From Adenophora triphylla var. japonica (taxonomy: Eukaryota > Streptophyta > Magnoliopsida > Asterales > Campanulaceae): a stretch of DNA of 64,000 bases. Shown here piece after piece: positions 35,417-46,389 of the stretch. The DNA is taken from contig JAFEMH010007425.1 of the NCBI GenBank assembly GCA_022495995.1, forward strand, positions 26,443 to 90,442, written 5' to 3'. Numbering within the stretch: the first letter of the stretch is position 1; each line of letters opens with the position of its first letter. The translations under genes and the position numbers were made by a program. The notes under the pieces were generated by a model. The model saw only the letters and a list, made by a program, of their open reading frames with translations. It was not told the DNA's origin and searched no databases.

Positions 35417-36556
35417 AACTCCCCCACACTTAAGCTTTTGCTTGTCCCGAAGCAAACTTAGAATGAAAATACGGAGAGGGAGAAAAAGCAAGATTGATCC
35501 CTCAGAAATAAAGTAGCAAGCCTTAATTGCCTCTTTAGATAATGCCTTTGTCTTTCTAATCATATTTTGAATACCTTTAAAAATTTATCTAGGAAGAAGC
35601 ATTTTAGGGATATTTTTAAAGAGATAAAATGCAAGACAATAACCTAATATAGCATATATAGAATTTTGACCAAGTAAAGCATGCTAGAAGGATAAATCTT
35701 AGATACATTTCTTGGTAGAAGAAAAGCTTTTACTTTTTTAGAGTGATTTTTGAGAAAAGATGAATTTATTTCTTTAAAATGTACAAGAGAAGGTATAAAC
35801 ATTTATTCACAAATTAGAAGTTCCCGAAGAATTATATTGCATTCTTGAATCACAAGGGTGAAAAATGGATGATGATAGTGGAAAAATCTCATCAAAGTTA
35901 AACAAATTTATCTTATTTTTGCACGTGTTATATTTTTGCAAAAGACCTAAGTTATTTTTGATCCTTTCAAGTAGGAGACATTGTGGTCGCGAACCCCATG
36001 TTCCTAATACTTAGATCAAGAATACTTTTGGATATTACTCCCGTTTGGCAAGGAAGCATCGTCGCAGCGAACGCCGTGCCCCGAGTTACTTTAGGAAGTA
36101 ATAGGTTTCTTTTTTGCTTTTAAGGATTGGTGACAAATGTCACTCTTTTTAGCAATAAGATAAAGGTGTTTTACTTTGATTTGATTTGAGAAATGGAAAG
36201 GTAGAATTTTTGATGAAAGGGTGTGATTCAAGGGATGCAAACAAAAGGTGCTTCTAAAAAGGGAATAAACATTTAATAAAGATAAAAGATGTACAACTTT
36301 AAAGAAATATTTTCAATATTTGCATAAATGACCAAGTATAAAAAGATTCCTTCTAATCAAATGCATTTTCCTTGATGAGACTCTATATTTTGCTATACTA
36401 ACTTATGAGGCTTTCAATTATTTCCTAAAAAATATCTCTATATTTTTCCTTTTATAGATTTCTAAGTTTATGAAAAATATGAGAGGAAAGATAGATAGGC
36501 ATTTATACTAGGGCAAATGGCAAGCATAGAAGTAATGATTATGGATCATCATAGGG

Positions 36557-36587
<31 letters not shown>

Positions 36588-36813
36588 TTATATACTATTA
36601 TACATGCATAAATGAAAAATGCAACTAAATTAAAAAGAAACTAGAAAGCAATTAAATCTAATCTAAAAAACAAGTAAAAATTTAAAACTAGAAAGCGAAA
36701 AATAAAATAAAAGGATAGATATACCCCCCCACACTTGAAATGAACATTGTCCTCAATGTTTCAAGGAACAATGCCAAATCTAGGGAGGGTAAAGAGAAAC
36801 TTACTAAAATGGC
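35417..36813 (-). other. 3' non-coding region of the Athila-type element
   Basis: This region lies between the ORF-1 stop and the LTR and begins with the polypurine tract at 35417-35431 (plus AACTCCCCCACACTT). It is AT-rich with no long reading frame. An AT dinucleotide repeat lies at about 36561-36587. A second C-rich stretch, CCCCCCCACACTTGAA (about 36724-36739), on the minus strand reads like an extra purine tract (TTCAAGTGTGGGGGGG), as some Athila elements have. Confidence 0.65.
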
Positions 36814-38124
36814 TTACGGGTATGAAGGTGGCTGCGGAAAATCATCCCAATTGTTGACCCCGTAGTTGAAGATTGTGTTCACTTGCCTTTGAATCGTCCC
36901 GACACGATTTTGTATATCATTCCGGAAGTAATGAAATTCATTGTTGAAAGTGTCGAACCGAGTCATTATTTGATTGTTTTGAAGCTCGATCCGGTCAAAC
37001 CTATCATTAAAATCCGGCGGCAATTGGGGTTGGTTGGGTTGATGTTGCTCTTCTTCTTCTCCTTCTTCTTCCTCTTGGTTTGCTTGACTTGATTGGCCTT
37101 CCCCATAGTTCATGGAATTAGGAAATATCCATGTTTGATGTTGGTAAGTTAGAGCTTTGGGGAGGATGGGACTAGGCAAAACAATGTAGGGCGTTTTACC
37201 CGGCCCTACCAACCAATTGTATTCTCCACGTCCTCTATCCGAGATCATTTGCATATTTCGCAAGGTTGGAATATCCTACTTTGTTGAACGCGAAACCGCA
37301 ACCTCATTGTCGGGCATTGCCCGCCGAAAATGAAGACCAAACAAAGTGATTATACCTCCAATGTGAATCTCCCCATTGAAAGTTGGAGAGACGATATCAC
37401 TAAACAACTCGATCAAGAAATGGCTCAAATTCACCCTCCTATGAGCCCTCACCAAACACCATAACAAAAACAACTCCTTATTCACCGTGCCCTTATCTTC
37501 CCTTGCAAAAACAGTGCATGCGTAGAATCTATGCATAATCCGAAGAACGGGGTGGATAATAGATGAGGCTTTTGCGGTTCTAGATTTGAAGGATGGAATT
37601 CCGGTTATTTGCTCCCAAAACACATTTTCCCTAAACTCTATAGGAAAATCGGCTTCATAATTTGTGTAGGCGGGCCAACTCAAAATTCTGTTTATGTCAA
37701 AAGAGGTGAGGTGAAACTCTTCTCCACCAAGCCTAAAATATAAGTGTATCAATTGATATGGCTCCCCCGTATCTCCACAAATTTCCGTAGTAAACTCCTT
37801 CCTCATAGTGCACAAGAATTCTAAGGTGATCCTTTCATAAGTCTTTGCATGCAACCCAAGAAAACCACCACAACCAAACCCCATGTGAAACCTTTTCACA
37901 TTTGAATAGATATCTAAGGTTTTGAGGGCATCAATATCTGGGAATTGGGTTGGCCTAATCCTTTTTTGACGAAGGGCGGTGAATCTAGCCACTTCGGAAG
38001 GTTCTCTAAACTCAATACCCAAATCATTGAGTGTTGGGTTTAGATTAGGGGTAGGAGATGGTTCCTTTCGGGACCTTTTCGAACCTCTTTCAGTAGCCTT
38101 TCCTTTTCCCCTCCTTCCCTCCAT
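36814..38124 (-). pseudogene. Athila ORF-1 protein, one nonsense codon
   Basis: From ATG 38124 (MEGRRGKGKATERGSKRSRK, basic and NLS-like) the frame is open to a TAG at 37273-37275, then continues in frame to 36814, about 436 codons in all. The middle part (VARFTALRQKRIRPTQFPD, LGLHAKTYERITLEFLCT, YFRLGGEEFHLTSFDINRIL) matches the plant ATHILA ORF-1 family (Pfam PF03078, from memory), whose role is unsettled. The C-terminal quarter has an acidic run (EEEEGEEEEQ) and a helix (DRFDRIELQNNQIMTRF) likely to form a coiled coil. It lies downstream of gag-protease, where RT-integrase would normally intervene. Confidence 0.85.
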
Positions 38125-38807
38125 TGAAAATTTTCAAAAATAAACCCAAAAACTTAGCTAAAGGAAGAAGAAAGTAGATTACCCGGATCTGAGCTTGAAA
38201 AGCTTGTAATCTTCGATGAACAGCCACTAGATACCCAAAAGCTTCTTCCTTGCACCTTAATTTGGAGTAATCCTTCTTTAATTTGTTGAAATGGGTTGAG
38301 GGTTTTGGAATTTTCGAAATTTGGATTTTAGGAGGGTTTTGGGATGCTTTTGATTGGGTAGTAGTGATGGACTGGAGGATTTGAGGAGGATTGAGGGTTG
38401 TATTGTGAGTAGAAATGGTGAAGGAGTGGGTTTTTAAAGTGGGTGGGACGGAGGATTTGAGGGAGAAAGGTTGAAGATGAAGTAAATGAGGGAGGAGGGA
38501 GAAAGGTGCGTCTTTTGAATGTACCGACGCAAATCCCCAGACGCCTTGCACGGCCGTGTCAAGGAACTTGACACGGCCGCTCCCTTTTGCTGAGTCAACT
38601 CACTCCAACTTGATATGAACTGCACGGCCGCTCCAAGAAGAGCTGCACGGCCGTGCGAACCAAATTTCCCATTTTAAATATTTTTTTTTCTTTTTCTCTT
38701 TTATACCTACAAAAACAGGGTTAGCACAGTAATACTAAAAAAAAAATAGAAAAATAAAAATAAAATAATTCATCGGTTACCATCCCGATGATGCTTGTTT
38801 TAGGTCC
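38125..38807 (-). other. Intergenic region of the Athila-type element with GCACGGCCG words
   Basis: This region lies between the end of gag-protease and the ORF-1 start and acts as the leader of ORF-1 if that is transcribed separately. Words are at 38548-38559 (GCACGGCCGTGT), 38571-38583 (ACACGGCCGCTCC), 38622-38634 (GCACGGCCGCTCC) and 38645-38656 (GCACGGCCGTGC), the same vocabulary as the LTR. The sequence upstream of the ORF-1 ATG (38390-38500) is CT-rich on the minus strand, like a plant 5' leader. Minus frame 38551-38090 overlaps the ORF-1 start and has no recognised domain. Confidence 0.6.
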
Positions 38808-41342
38808 TTAGCTCGACCCCTTCCCGGTAGTAGGAGATGCATGATATTTGGTTGGCCTTTTGTCATTGACAATTTGCCATTGCAATCCTTCCGGAGTAAT
38901 GAGTATCTTTTGTGGTAGACATTTCTTCCATCCCGATTTCTTGGGTAGAACAAGCGACCTATAGTCTTTGCATCTTCGGAAATTCGAAGTGACCTCCTTC
39001 TTTGTTCTTTTTGAATTTTTCACTACATTGTTAGTTTCGGGACATGCAGAAATATCTAAAGCATTATTTTTATTGCAAATCAAAGGTTCAACATTTATGG
39101 GATCATTTTCTATTCTTTCCTTTGATTTTGGTTCCTCACCCATTAAATCTTCTTCACTAGGAATCCAATTTTCTTCGCTAGGGGTGTAGGTCTCTTCATT
39201 TGGGGTCCAATTCTCTTCACTAGGTGTGTAGGCCTCGAGATAGGGATCTTCGAGAGCTGACTTATGCATACTAAATTCGACCCTTTCTTTCCCTATATTT
39301 AGGTAAAATGTGCCATTTTTCACATCTATGATTGCCCCCGCAGTGGCAAAAAATGGCCTTCCTAGAATGACGGGAATATAATGGTCTTCCGCCATATCTA
39401 AGATAACAAAGTCGACAGGGATGATCAAGTTCCCTACTCGACAAGGCAAGTTTTCCATAATACCAACGGGTTATTGAACGGATCGGTCTGCCAATTGGAG
39501 AGTTTTGGTTGTGAGTTTAAGTTCCCATATACCAAGCTTCTCGCTAACCGATAATGGCATTATACTAATGCTAGCTCCTAAGTCAAGGACAGCGTTATCT
39601 ATGTTTATTCTGCCAACACAACAAGGAATGGTGAATGTACCCGGATCCTTTAATTTCGGAGGGTCTTTATTTTGCAAAACAGCGCTTACTTCCTCCGCCA
39701 ACATAACATTCTCATTTTCTTCTAGCCTTTCTTTTTCAAAAATTAATTTTTTCAAAGGTTTAACGGCTAAAGGCATATCTTCATCTTTTCTAAAGTATGG
39801 AATGTTAACATTAATGGCATCTAGGTTATCAAGGAATTCATCATAATCCTTGCCTTCTTTTTTAGGGGATTCCGTCCCCAAACTAGTCTCAATCATCTGA
39901 GGGATTGGACTATGATTATTTCTAGGGCATTCATTTATCTTTTCTTGCTCATCCCTAGTTTTTACCATATTCACTTTCTCATTTGGCCTTTGAGGTTGAC
40001 CGGGAAGACTCCCTTGTGGCCTATTCATTTGGGTAGCCTGTTGAGCTTGTTGAGTTTCTAGCATCTTATTATGCGCTGCCAAGTTATCAAACCTAGCATT
40101 AAGCAGTTTAAAACATTCCCTAAATTCATTATTGATCTTTTCTTGGGAATTTTTATTTTCCACTACAAAATCCATTATAAGATCCAATTTAGATTTAGGG
40201 GGAAAGGTACTTGCATTGTTGTTGAAATTCTTAGGTGCAAATCCCGGGGGTTGTGTAGATGGTTACGGGTTAAGAACGTTGTTATTCTTATAGGAAAAAT
40301 TGGGGTGATTCCTCCATTCGGGATTGTATGTATTTGAATACATTCCCTCTTTTTGTCCAAAAGAATTAACAAAGTTCACTTGATCGTTAGAAGTAACGTC
40401 AAGTAACTCGCAGTTATCCGTACTATGTGAGTTAGACCCACATAGTTCACATAACACATTTACACTAGCAATGAGATTGACATTAAGATTTTCAAACTTT
40501 TTCAAAAGCATGTCAACTTTAGAAGATAGAAGAGTAATTGCATCAACATTATATTTACCGGGCGTACCTTGTTGCTGCTCCCTCTCATTTGACCATTGGT
40601 AATGGTTCAATGCAATGTTCTCGATAAGGTCGTATGCCTCATCGACTCCCTTGTTCATCAATGCTCCTCCTGCAGCGGCATCAACGGTCTCTCTTGTCTT
40701 GAATATGAGACCGTTGTAGAAGGTGTGAACAATCAACCACTTTTCAAGCCCGTGGTGGGGGCACATTCTGAGAAGTTCCTTGAACCGCTCCCATGCATCA
40801 TACAAAGTCTCACTATCTGTTTGACAGAAGTTAGTGATTTTTGTTCGTATCTGGGCAGTTTTGCTTGGTGGGAAAAATCGACCAAGGAATGCTTCTTGAA
40901 TTTGGTCCCATGTTGTTAATGAATTCTGGGGGACCGAATTCAACCATTGTTTCGCCTTATCCTTAAGAGAGAAAGGAAAAAGGCGCATCCGAATTGCTTC
41001 CACCGTAACATTTTGAATACGTGTGGTATCACAGTATTCAAGGAATGTTTGGATGTGTAGATGGGGATCTTCGAAAGCGGTGTCGCTGTATTGGTTATTC
41101 ATAACCATATGCAATAACTGCGGCTTTATCTCGAAGTGTGCTGCTCCGGCATTTGGCACAACAATAGGGGATCTAGTTCCCGGGGTACTTGGGTTAACAA
41201 AGTCCCGTAGGGTCCTAGCGGGTGTTTGCTGTTCTCCTTCCATATGTTTCTTCAAAGTTTCTCTAAATCTTCTTAATCTCTCGTGAAAACTTCTTTCGGG
41301 TTCCGAATCAAAGTTGTCAACGTATGTCCGAGTCCGTTTCAA
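38808..41342 (-). pseudogene. gag: Athila-type gag-protease, two nonsense codons
   Basis: A single frame of about 845 codons from ATG 41342 to 38808, interrupted only by TAA at 40260-40262 and 39468-39470. Gag: the retrotransposon gag domain IQTFLEYCDTTRIQNVTVEA, LFPFSLKDKAKQWLNSVP, AFLGRFFPPSKTAQIRTKI; a CCHC knuckle CELCGSNSHSTDNC (about 40450-40410); a Gln-rich spacer. Protease: VLDLGASISIMPLSV (about 39590-39545), with the D-L-G-A variant seen in Athila, and VILGRPFFATAGAIIDV. The tail carries four copies of a TPSEENW-type heptapeptide (about 39230-39140). The frame ends shortly after, with no RT. Confidence 0.9.
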
Positions 41343-41468
41343 AAACTATAAGAAAAACACTTAAAGAGAAATTAAACGCAACAATTTATCGGAAGAGAAA
41401 GCAAAATAGTAAAAATAAAACAAAAACTAAAAGTTATGTAGTAAAGACAAAAATAAAAGTAAACCGTT

Positions 41469-43056
41469 GTCCCCGGCAACGGCGCCAAAAACTTGTTCGG
41501 TCGAAACCTAACGATTTATTTATATCCGCAAGCGCACGGGCTATTGTAATATAGCGGGTGCAAGTACGGGTCGATCCCACAGAGACAGGGTTTACTTTAG
41601 GGAATATTTTTGTCTTTAGAAAGTATAGAAAAGATTGGGAGGAGATAAAATTTGTTTTTAGAAAAATAGAGAGAACATTAACAGAAAGTATTTTGATTAA
41701 ATTCTTATAAAACAAAGCATTCTCGGGATTGGAAATCATACACATAATTTTGTTCATCAAATCGTCATTGTCTTAGAGATAAAAGGTTTTCATAAAAAGC
41801 AAGGATGGTATGTTAAGCCTACGCTACTTCGGGTTAAGACAGTAGCGTTTGTATTCTTCACTAATTATGTCCTAACTGTTTGAGATTTCCGTTTATGTTA
41901 CCCCCGCCCTGTCACAAACGGGCATTCCGGCTTATCTCTAGCTGACCATAATTAGTAAGAATCCATTAAGAACGAGAGTCAACATACTTTCCATTAAAGG
42001 AACATCCCTAGGCCATTGAACTACTTTCGTGATCAATGAAACCTAGTTTCTTTATATGGTTCCGTCAATCGAGATTCTCCGCTAGGTACTTCTCTCAATT
42101 GACTGAATCATACAAATTGGACATCTCCAAAATGTAAGGCATTTAGAGAATAATATAAAGAAATTGTTTAGATGAAGAAAGAAGACAAGACTTTTCATTT
42201 TGGATGATGAACAAGTATGCTTTTGAGTTTCCAACTCCAAGAATAAGGGGAATTACTCACAAGCCATTAATAACATATAAGCAGAAATAAAAGATTGAGT
42301 AAGAAGGACTTATGATGAATAAATGCTGGAAATGATGCTTCACTTTTATTGCTTTTCCTCCAAAGTAACTCCAAGAACAAAACAATGACTTTGATCTTCA
42401 AATCTCTTTGGAAAATTGTTGTCACAAGTGTTTGTATTTTCTATCTATGAAGTATCAGTGATTTCTCTCTAAAATTTCGTATCTAAGACTGATTACAAGG
42501 GTCCTATTTATAATTGGGAGGAGACTCTTCAATTGGGTGCCATCAAAAGGTGCCTTTACATCTGCAGTCACGACTTGCACGGCCGTGTCAAGGATTTTGC
42601 ACGGCCGTGTACTCTTTGGCGCCAGAATTGAATTTGAACTTGGAGACTTGCACGGCCGCTCCGAATATAGCTGCACGGCCGCTCCGAGGTTGGCACAGCC
42701 AGGACACTTCAGCGCTCGGCCACTCCATGGATTTTGGGGCCAAGATGGCCGGCCATGGCCTATGATGCACGGCCGCTCCCGAACTTGCTGCACGGCCGCT
42801 CCTACTGGTTTTCAGCTTTGTGTGTTTATTTTGCTTGGTGTTCCTCCATCCTTTTGGACCAATTTGCCCAAGTATCCTTTGGATATAAAAAGACCCTAAA
42901 ACCTGTCTAAACTGTATGAAACATACCAAAAACGTAAAATCTAATAAAATAGCAAAAGTAAGTAAAAAGTACTAAAAATTAAATGAGAAATGATGATTTA
43001 TTTATGTAAAAGTATATAAAATCTAGGATAATTGACTATATAATAGTCACTTATCA
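41469..43056 (-). repeat. 5' LTR and tRNA-Asp primer site of the Athila-type element
   Basis: The LTR is 41493-43056 (1564 bp). The primer site is the complement of 41469-41486, an 18-base match to the tRNA-Asp 3' end. Palindrome words at about 42577-42802 repeat those of the other LTR, with small differences such as GCACGGCCGCTCC at about 42767 where the other copy has GCATGG, and GGCACAGCC where the other has GGCACGGCC. Confidence 0.93.
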
Positions 43057-43061
43057 CTAGT

Positions 43062-43526
43062 TAAAGCTCGCTGAGAATTAAGGGAAGTGCATCAGAGTAT
43101 GCGCCCGTAGGATCAGGAGCTAATGGCAAATAAAGAGATACGACTAGGTTTGGTAAGAGAACTGGCAGATGCCGAGCGGATGTTAGAGATGCTAACGATT
43201 TCACGAACGGTCTAGTAGCCTAAAACCACGAGCTACTTTGGGCCGGTCCTTATGGCCCAGAAGAACTAATCCCGGAAGAGAATGACGTTGAGGAAGAACC
43301 AATACCCGAGGAGTTAGGACTAATTGGTGTGCAGGAGAATGTTGAGGGAGGTACTGAAAATAATAACATTCAACAACTAGAAGAGATGGAAGTGATATGG
43401 GAGGAGGAAGACCCCGAGATGGAAGAAGAGGATCCGGAGGAAGAAGATCAGTTGGAGGAAGAAATTGAAAATGGGCCTGAAGAAATTGAGGATGAAGGCC
43501 CTTCTGATGGCGAGTGGTTTGATTAG
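43062..43526 (+). pseudogene. Upstream ORF of element H, 3' part
   Basis: The frame interrupted at 33848 resumes across the target duplication (KAR, stop, ELREVHQSMRP, stop, DQELMANKEIRLGLVRELAD), a heptad-like helical region. After 43210 a second frame gives a strongly acidic stretch from EELIPEENDVEEE to a Glu/Asp-rich end (EEDQLEEEIENGPEEIEDEG), closing with GEWFD and a TAG at about 43524. A basic start, helical middle and acidic end suggest one former protein of about 190 residues encoded before gag. No family recognised. Confidence 0.55.
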
Positions 43527-43840
43527 AGTTACTCTTAGAGTCGTTACGGATAGATAGTAGTAGTAGTGTTGGAGAAGTTTAGTAGTTGATTATGTAAATA
43601 CGTATCTTTTCGATTTTGTTGAAATTACTGCCCATGATGCGGTGTTAATTGCAATTTTGATTGTAAGACTTTGTTCTAGAATTATATTATGAATATTTGA
43701 TCTTTGTTAAATAAAGGTGATTATTTAATCATTTTATTATACTTATATGCATAAGTAAACTTTTGGATACAACGTTAATTATCACCAATATAAAAAAAAT
43801 TATTATCAATAACTTGCCATCGTTTATGTGTATTAATCAA

Positions 43841-45923
43841 ATGACTAGAACTGGACAAGGAGGTCGAGGTAGCCAAGGTGGTCGAGGAAATCGAAGGGAA
43901 GAGGCTGAGGATTCGATTTCCGTTGGGGAAGTGGGTCAGAATAACGTTCAACATAATAATAATGGGGACGGTCAGGGTCAGCCAGACCCGATCATAGCCA
44001 ACCTTTTACAGACATTAACGCAGGCCGTGGTGGGAATAGGCCAGACGAATCAGACCCTAACTCAAGCTCTTACGGCTAATTTGAATCAAGCAAACCCACC
44101 ACCACCACCTCCTTTGCCGCCTGCCCGAGACCCACTAGAACTCTTTCAGAAACAGAACCCCAAGAAGTTTTCAGGAGGACCAGCGGAGAGGCAGAATGAG
44201 TGGCTGAAAAATGTTGAAAAGATTTTTCGGACCATGACATGTACTACAGAGCAAAAGGTGCACGTTGCAACATTTATGCTAGAAGGCGAGGCAGGCGTAT
44301 GGTGGGAAGCGGAACATAGGGCAGCAGAAAGTCGTGGCATGCAATGTTATACATGGGATATGTTTTTTAGGGCCTTCAATGAGAAATACTTTCCGCCTAG
44401 TGTACGTAACGTGAAAATTTTTGAATTTATGGGTTTGGAGCAAGGCTCCATGTCTGTTGATGAGTACAGTGCAAAGTTTAATGAGCTATCGAGGTTCGCA
44501 CCAAACTTCTTTGATGATGAAGAGTAGAAAGCACGAAAATTTGAAAGAGTTATGAACAACAAAATCAAGTATCGATTGACACCACTACAATTGACAACTT
44601 TTTCTCAGGTGCTAGATAGAGCTCGTGTGATTGAACGTGAGAGTATCGACTATCAGACGAAGAAGGACGAAAAGAAGAGGGGCTCGGATCGTGATGCTGG
44701 AAAAGTTCGGGGTCAATCCAATGGACATGTCAACTATGGGGGAGAGTATAAGAAGAAAGCTACCGAAGAAAACCGCAGTAGGGGTGCACCTATGACTCAT
44801 AATAGCTCTCAAGGCAAGAATCTGTTTAATGGATACAATGGATTTAAGGGCCAAACACAGACTCATGGGGCAGTCCAGCGTTGTCGCATATGTTGTAAAA
44901 ATCATTTGACTGACAAGTGTTATTGGGATACAGGGAGTTGTTTTAATTGTGGCAAGAAAGGACACAAGGCAAGGGAGTGCCCGAAACCAAGTAAAGGGGC
45001 GCCTACAAGGGGGTCTAGTAGTGGAGACAAGGAGAAACCGATTGGGCAAGGAAGAGTTTTCACAATGACTGCTAGGGACGCTGGAGCTTCCAATGATGTG
45101 GTGGCAGGTACCATTCAACTCTATTCTCGTAATGTTTACGCTCTTATCAATTCTTGCGCTACTCATTCTGTCATTTTTACACATTTAGTTGGTCGTATGA
45201 AATTAATTCCCGAAGAGTTAAGTATGAACTTAGTAATAGATACCCCAACAAATGAATCGATTCAAGTAACTTCGGTATTCAGATCATGTTCATTAAGATT
45301 GAGAGAGAGAGAAATGCCAGTAGATTTGATATGCTTGGACATTCAGGATTTTGATGTAATTTTAGATATGAACTGGCTTGCTGCCTACCATGCTAGTGTG
45401 GATTGTTATAAGAAGGAAGTAGTGTTTTGTCCCCCAGGTGGACCGGAATTCTATTTTAATGGTTCAAAACCTAAAAAGACATCGGGGTTAATATCATATT
45501 TAAGAGCTCGAAAACTTCTCAGAAAGGGTTGTGAGGGGTATCTAGCTTATATTTCTGATGTTAGTAGAGAAGGAGTTAAGCTTGAATCAATCCCAATTGT
45601 TAGAGAGTTTGAAGATGTTTTTCCAGAAGAATTACCGGGGGTACCACCAGAAAGAGAAGTAGAATTTTCAATCGATTTAGTTCCGGGGACAGCACCTATT
45701 TCTAAGGCGCCGTATAGAATGGCACCCACATAGCTTAAGGAGTTGAAGGAACAATTACTGGAGTTGTTAGAGAAAGGATTGATTAGGCCTAGTGTCTCAC
45801 CTTTGGTGGCTCCGGTGCTATTTGTGAAGAAAAAAGACGGGTTAATGAGGCTCTATATTGATTACCGTGAGTTGAATCGGGTTACAATAAAGAATAAATA
45901 CCCACTGCCAAGAATTGATGATT
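43841..45923 (+). pseudogene. gag-pol: gag, protease and start of RT of element H
   Basis: ATG 43841 (MTRTGQGGRGSQGGRG) follows a roughly 310-bp AT-rich leader. Capsid: DPLELFQKQNPKKFSGGPAE to GSMSVDEYSAKFNELSRFAP, then TAG 44525 in EE-stop-KARKFERV. The frame reopens from about 44552. Zinc knuckle CFNCGKKGHKARECPKP (44938-44988). Protease core ALINSCATHSVIF (about 45140-45178) has Asn-Ser-Cys where Asp-Ser-Gly is needed, so it is inactive. RT starts at FEDVFPEELPGVPP (45610) and, after a TAG at 45731, [20 protein letters not shown] (45822-45880) to [10 protein letters not shown], where the small LTR cuts in. The catalytic box is missing. Confidence 0.9.
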
Positions 45924-46141
45924 TGCAACGATCCGAGCCCGAAGCCCGACCGCTACGTAGGCACCACACACTAACCCACAAAGCACCTCCTCAATTAGGT
46001 CAACCACAACCACAACCACAGCCCATCACACAGACCTCCAAAAGTTCAATGAATGATTCGATGCTTAGTAGCAGTACATAAGCCTTCTATATATCACACT
46101 AAATTCTCACATATTTTCGATGTGAGAGGGGAGATATCACA
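45924..46141 (-). mobile_element. Solo small LTR (same family as 111-222)
   Basis: It begins TGCAACGATCCGAGCCC and matches 111-222 through CACCTCCTCAATT and CCAATGAA-like sequence, then continues ACACTAAATTCTCACATATT and GATATCACA (46133-46141). It starts with TG and ends with CA, about 218 bp. No primer site or interior follows on either side, so it is a solo LTR or a remnant. No matching target duplication is visible (GATGATT left, ATCACTT right). A CAACCACAACCACAACCACAG triplication is specific to this copy. Confidence 0.65.
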
Positions 46142-46193
46142 ATCACTTGAGTAATGAACAAATAACTTGTAAAAAAATGAAATCAAGATTTAC

Positions 46194-46327
46194 CCATTTA
46201 CAACAGCGACAACCCAAACGAATACACCAACAATCTGATCCTTAATCTCTCTGTATAGCAATGTGCAGGCAAATGTGCCACTCAATGTGTAATTGGTATC
46301 CTCCAGCAGCCAGCCAAGTCGAAGCAT
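46194..46327 (-). other. Possible exon of an unidentified gene
   Basis: The minus strand reads AACTTAG then an open segment of 44 codons starting MLRLGWLLEDTNYTLSG and ending GVFVWVVAVVNG, followed by GTAAATC. It is bounded by an AG acceptor and a GT donor, with a hydrophobic C-terminal half that could be a membrane helix. The polypyrimidine tract is weak. The family is not recognised. It lies between the proline-rich gene and the solo LTR, so a partner exon may have been lost or lie elsewhere. Chance cannot be excluded. Confidence 0.25.
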
Positions 46328-46389
46328 CTAAGTTAAGTGAGGGCGAAAGATGATTAATTTCCATAAATAAACTATTTTTCTTCTTTGTT

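Larger units (their letters stand above)
33849..43061 (-). mobile_element. Athila-type element lacking RT and integrase
   Basis: LTRs 33854-35416 (1563 bp) and 41493-43056 (1564 bp) begin TGTTCGGTCG and end GTCACTTATCA. The exact duplication CTAGT lies at 33849-33853 and 43057-43061. Minus orientation: the primer site (plus TCCCCGGCAACGGCGCCA, 41469-41486) equals the 3' end of plant tRNA-Asp, the Athila hallmark. The purine tract AAGTGTGGGGGAGTT is complementary to 35417-35431. The interior codes gag-protease (41342-38808) and an Athila ORF-1 protein (38124-36814), but RT, RNase H and integrase are absent. It would need another Athila for mobility. LTR copies are very similar, implying a fairly recent insertion. 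Confidence 0.92.
32384..45923 (+). mobile_element. Tekay/Del-like element H, truncated in RT
   Basis: Components: 5' LTR 32384-33573, primer site 33578-33589, an extra upstream ORF, an Athila-type insertion (33854-43056), then gag, protease and the start of RT to 45923. The rest of RT, RNase H, integrase and the 3' LTR are missing, cut where the small LTR begins at 45924. The gag and RT wording (CFNCGKKGHKARECPKP, FEDVFPEELPGVPPEREVEF) fits Tekay/Del-type chromoviruses (inference). Without a 3' LTR no target duplication can be checked. Confidence 0.8.
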
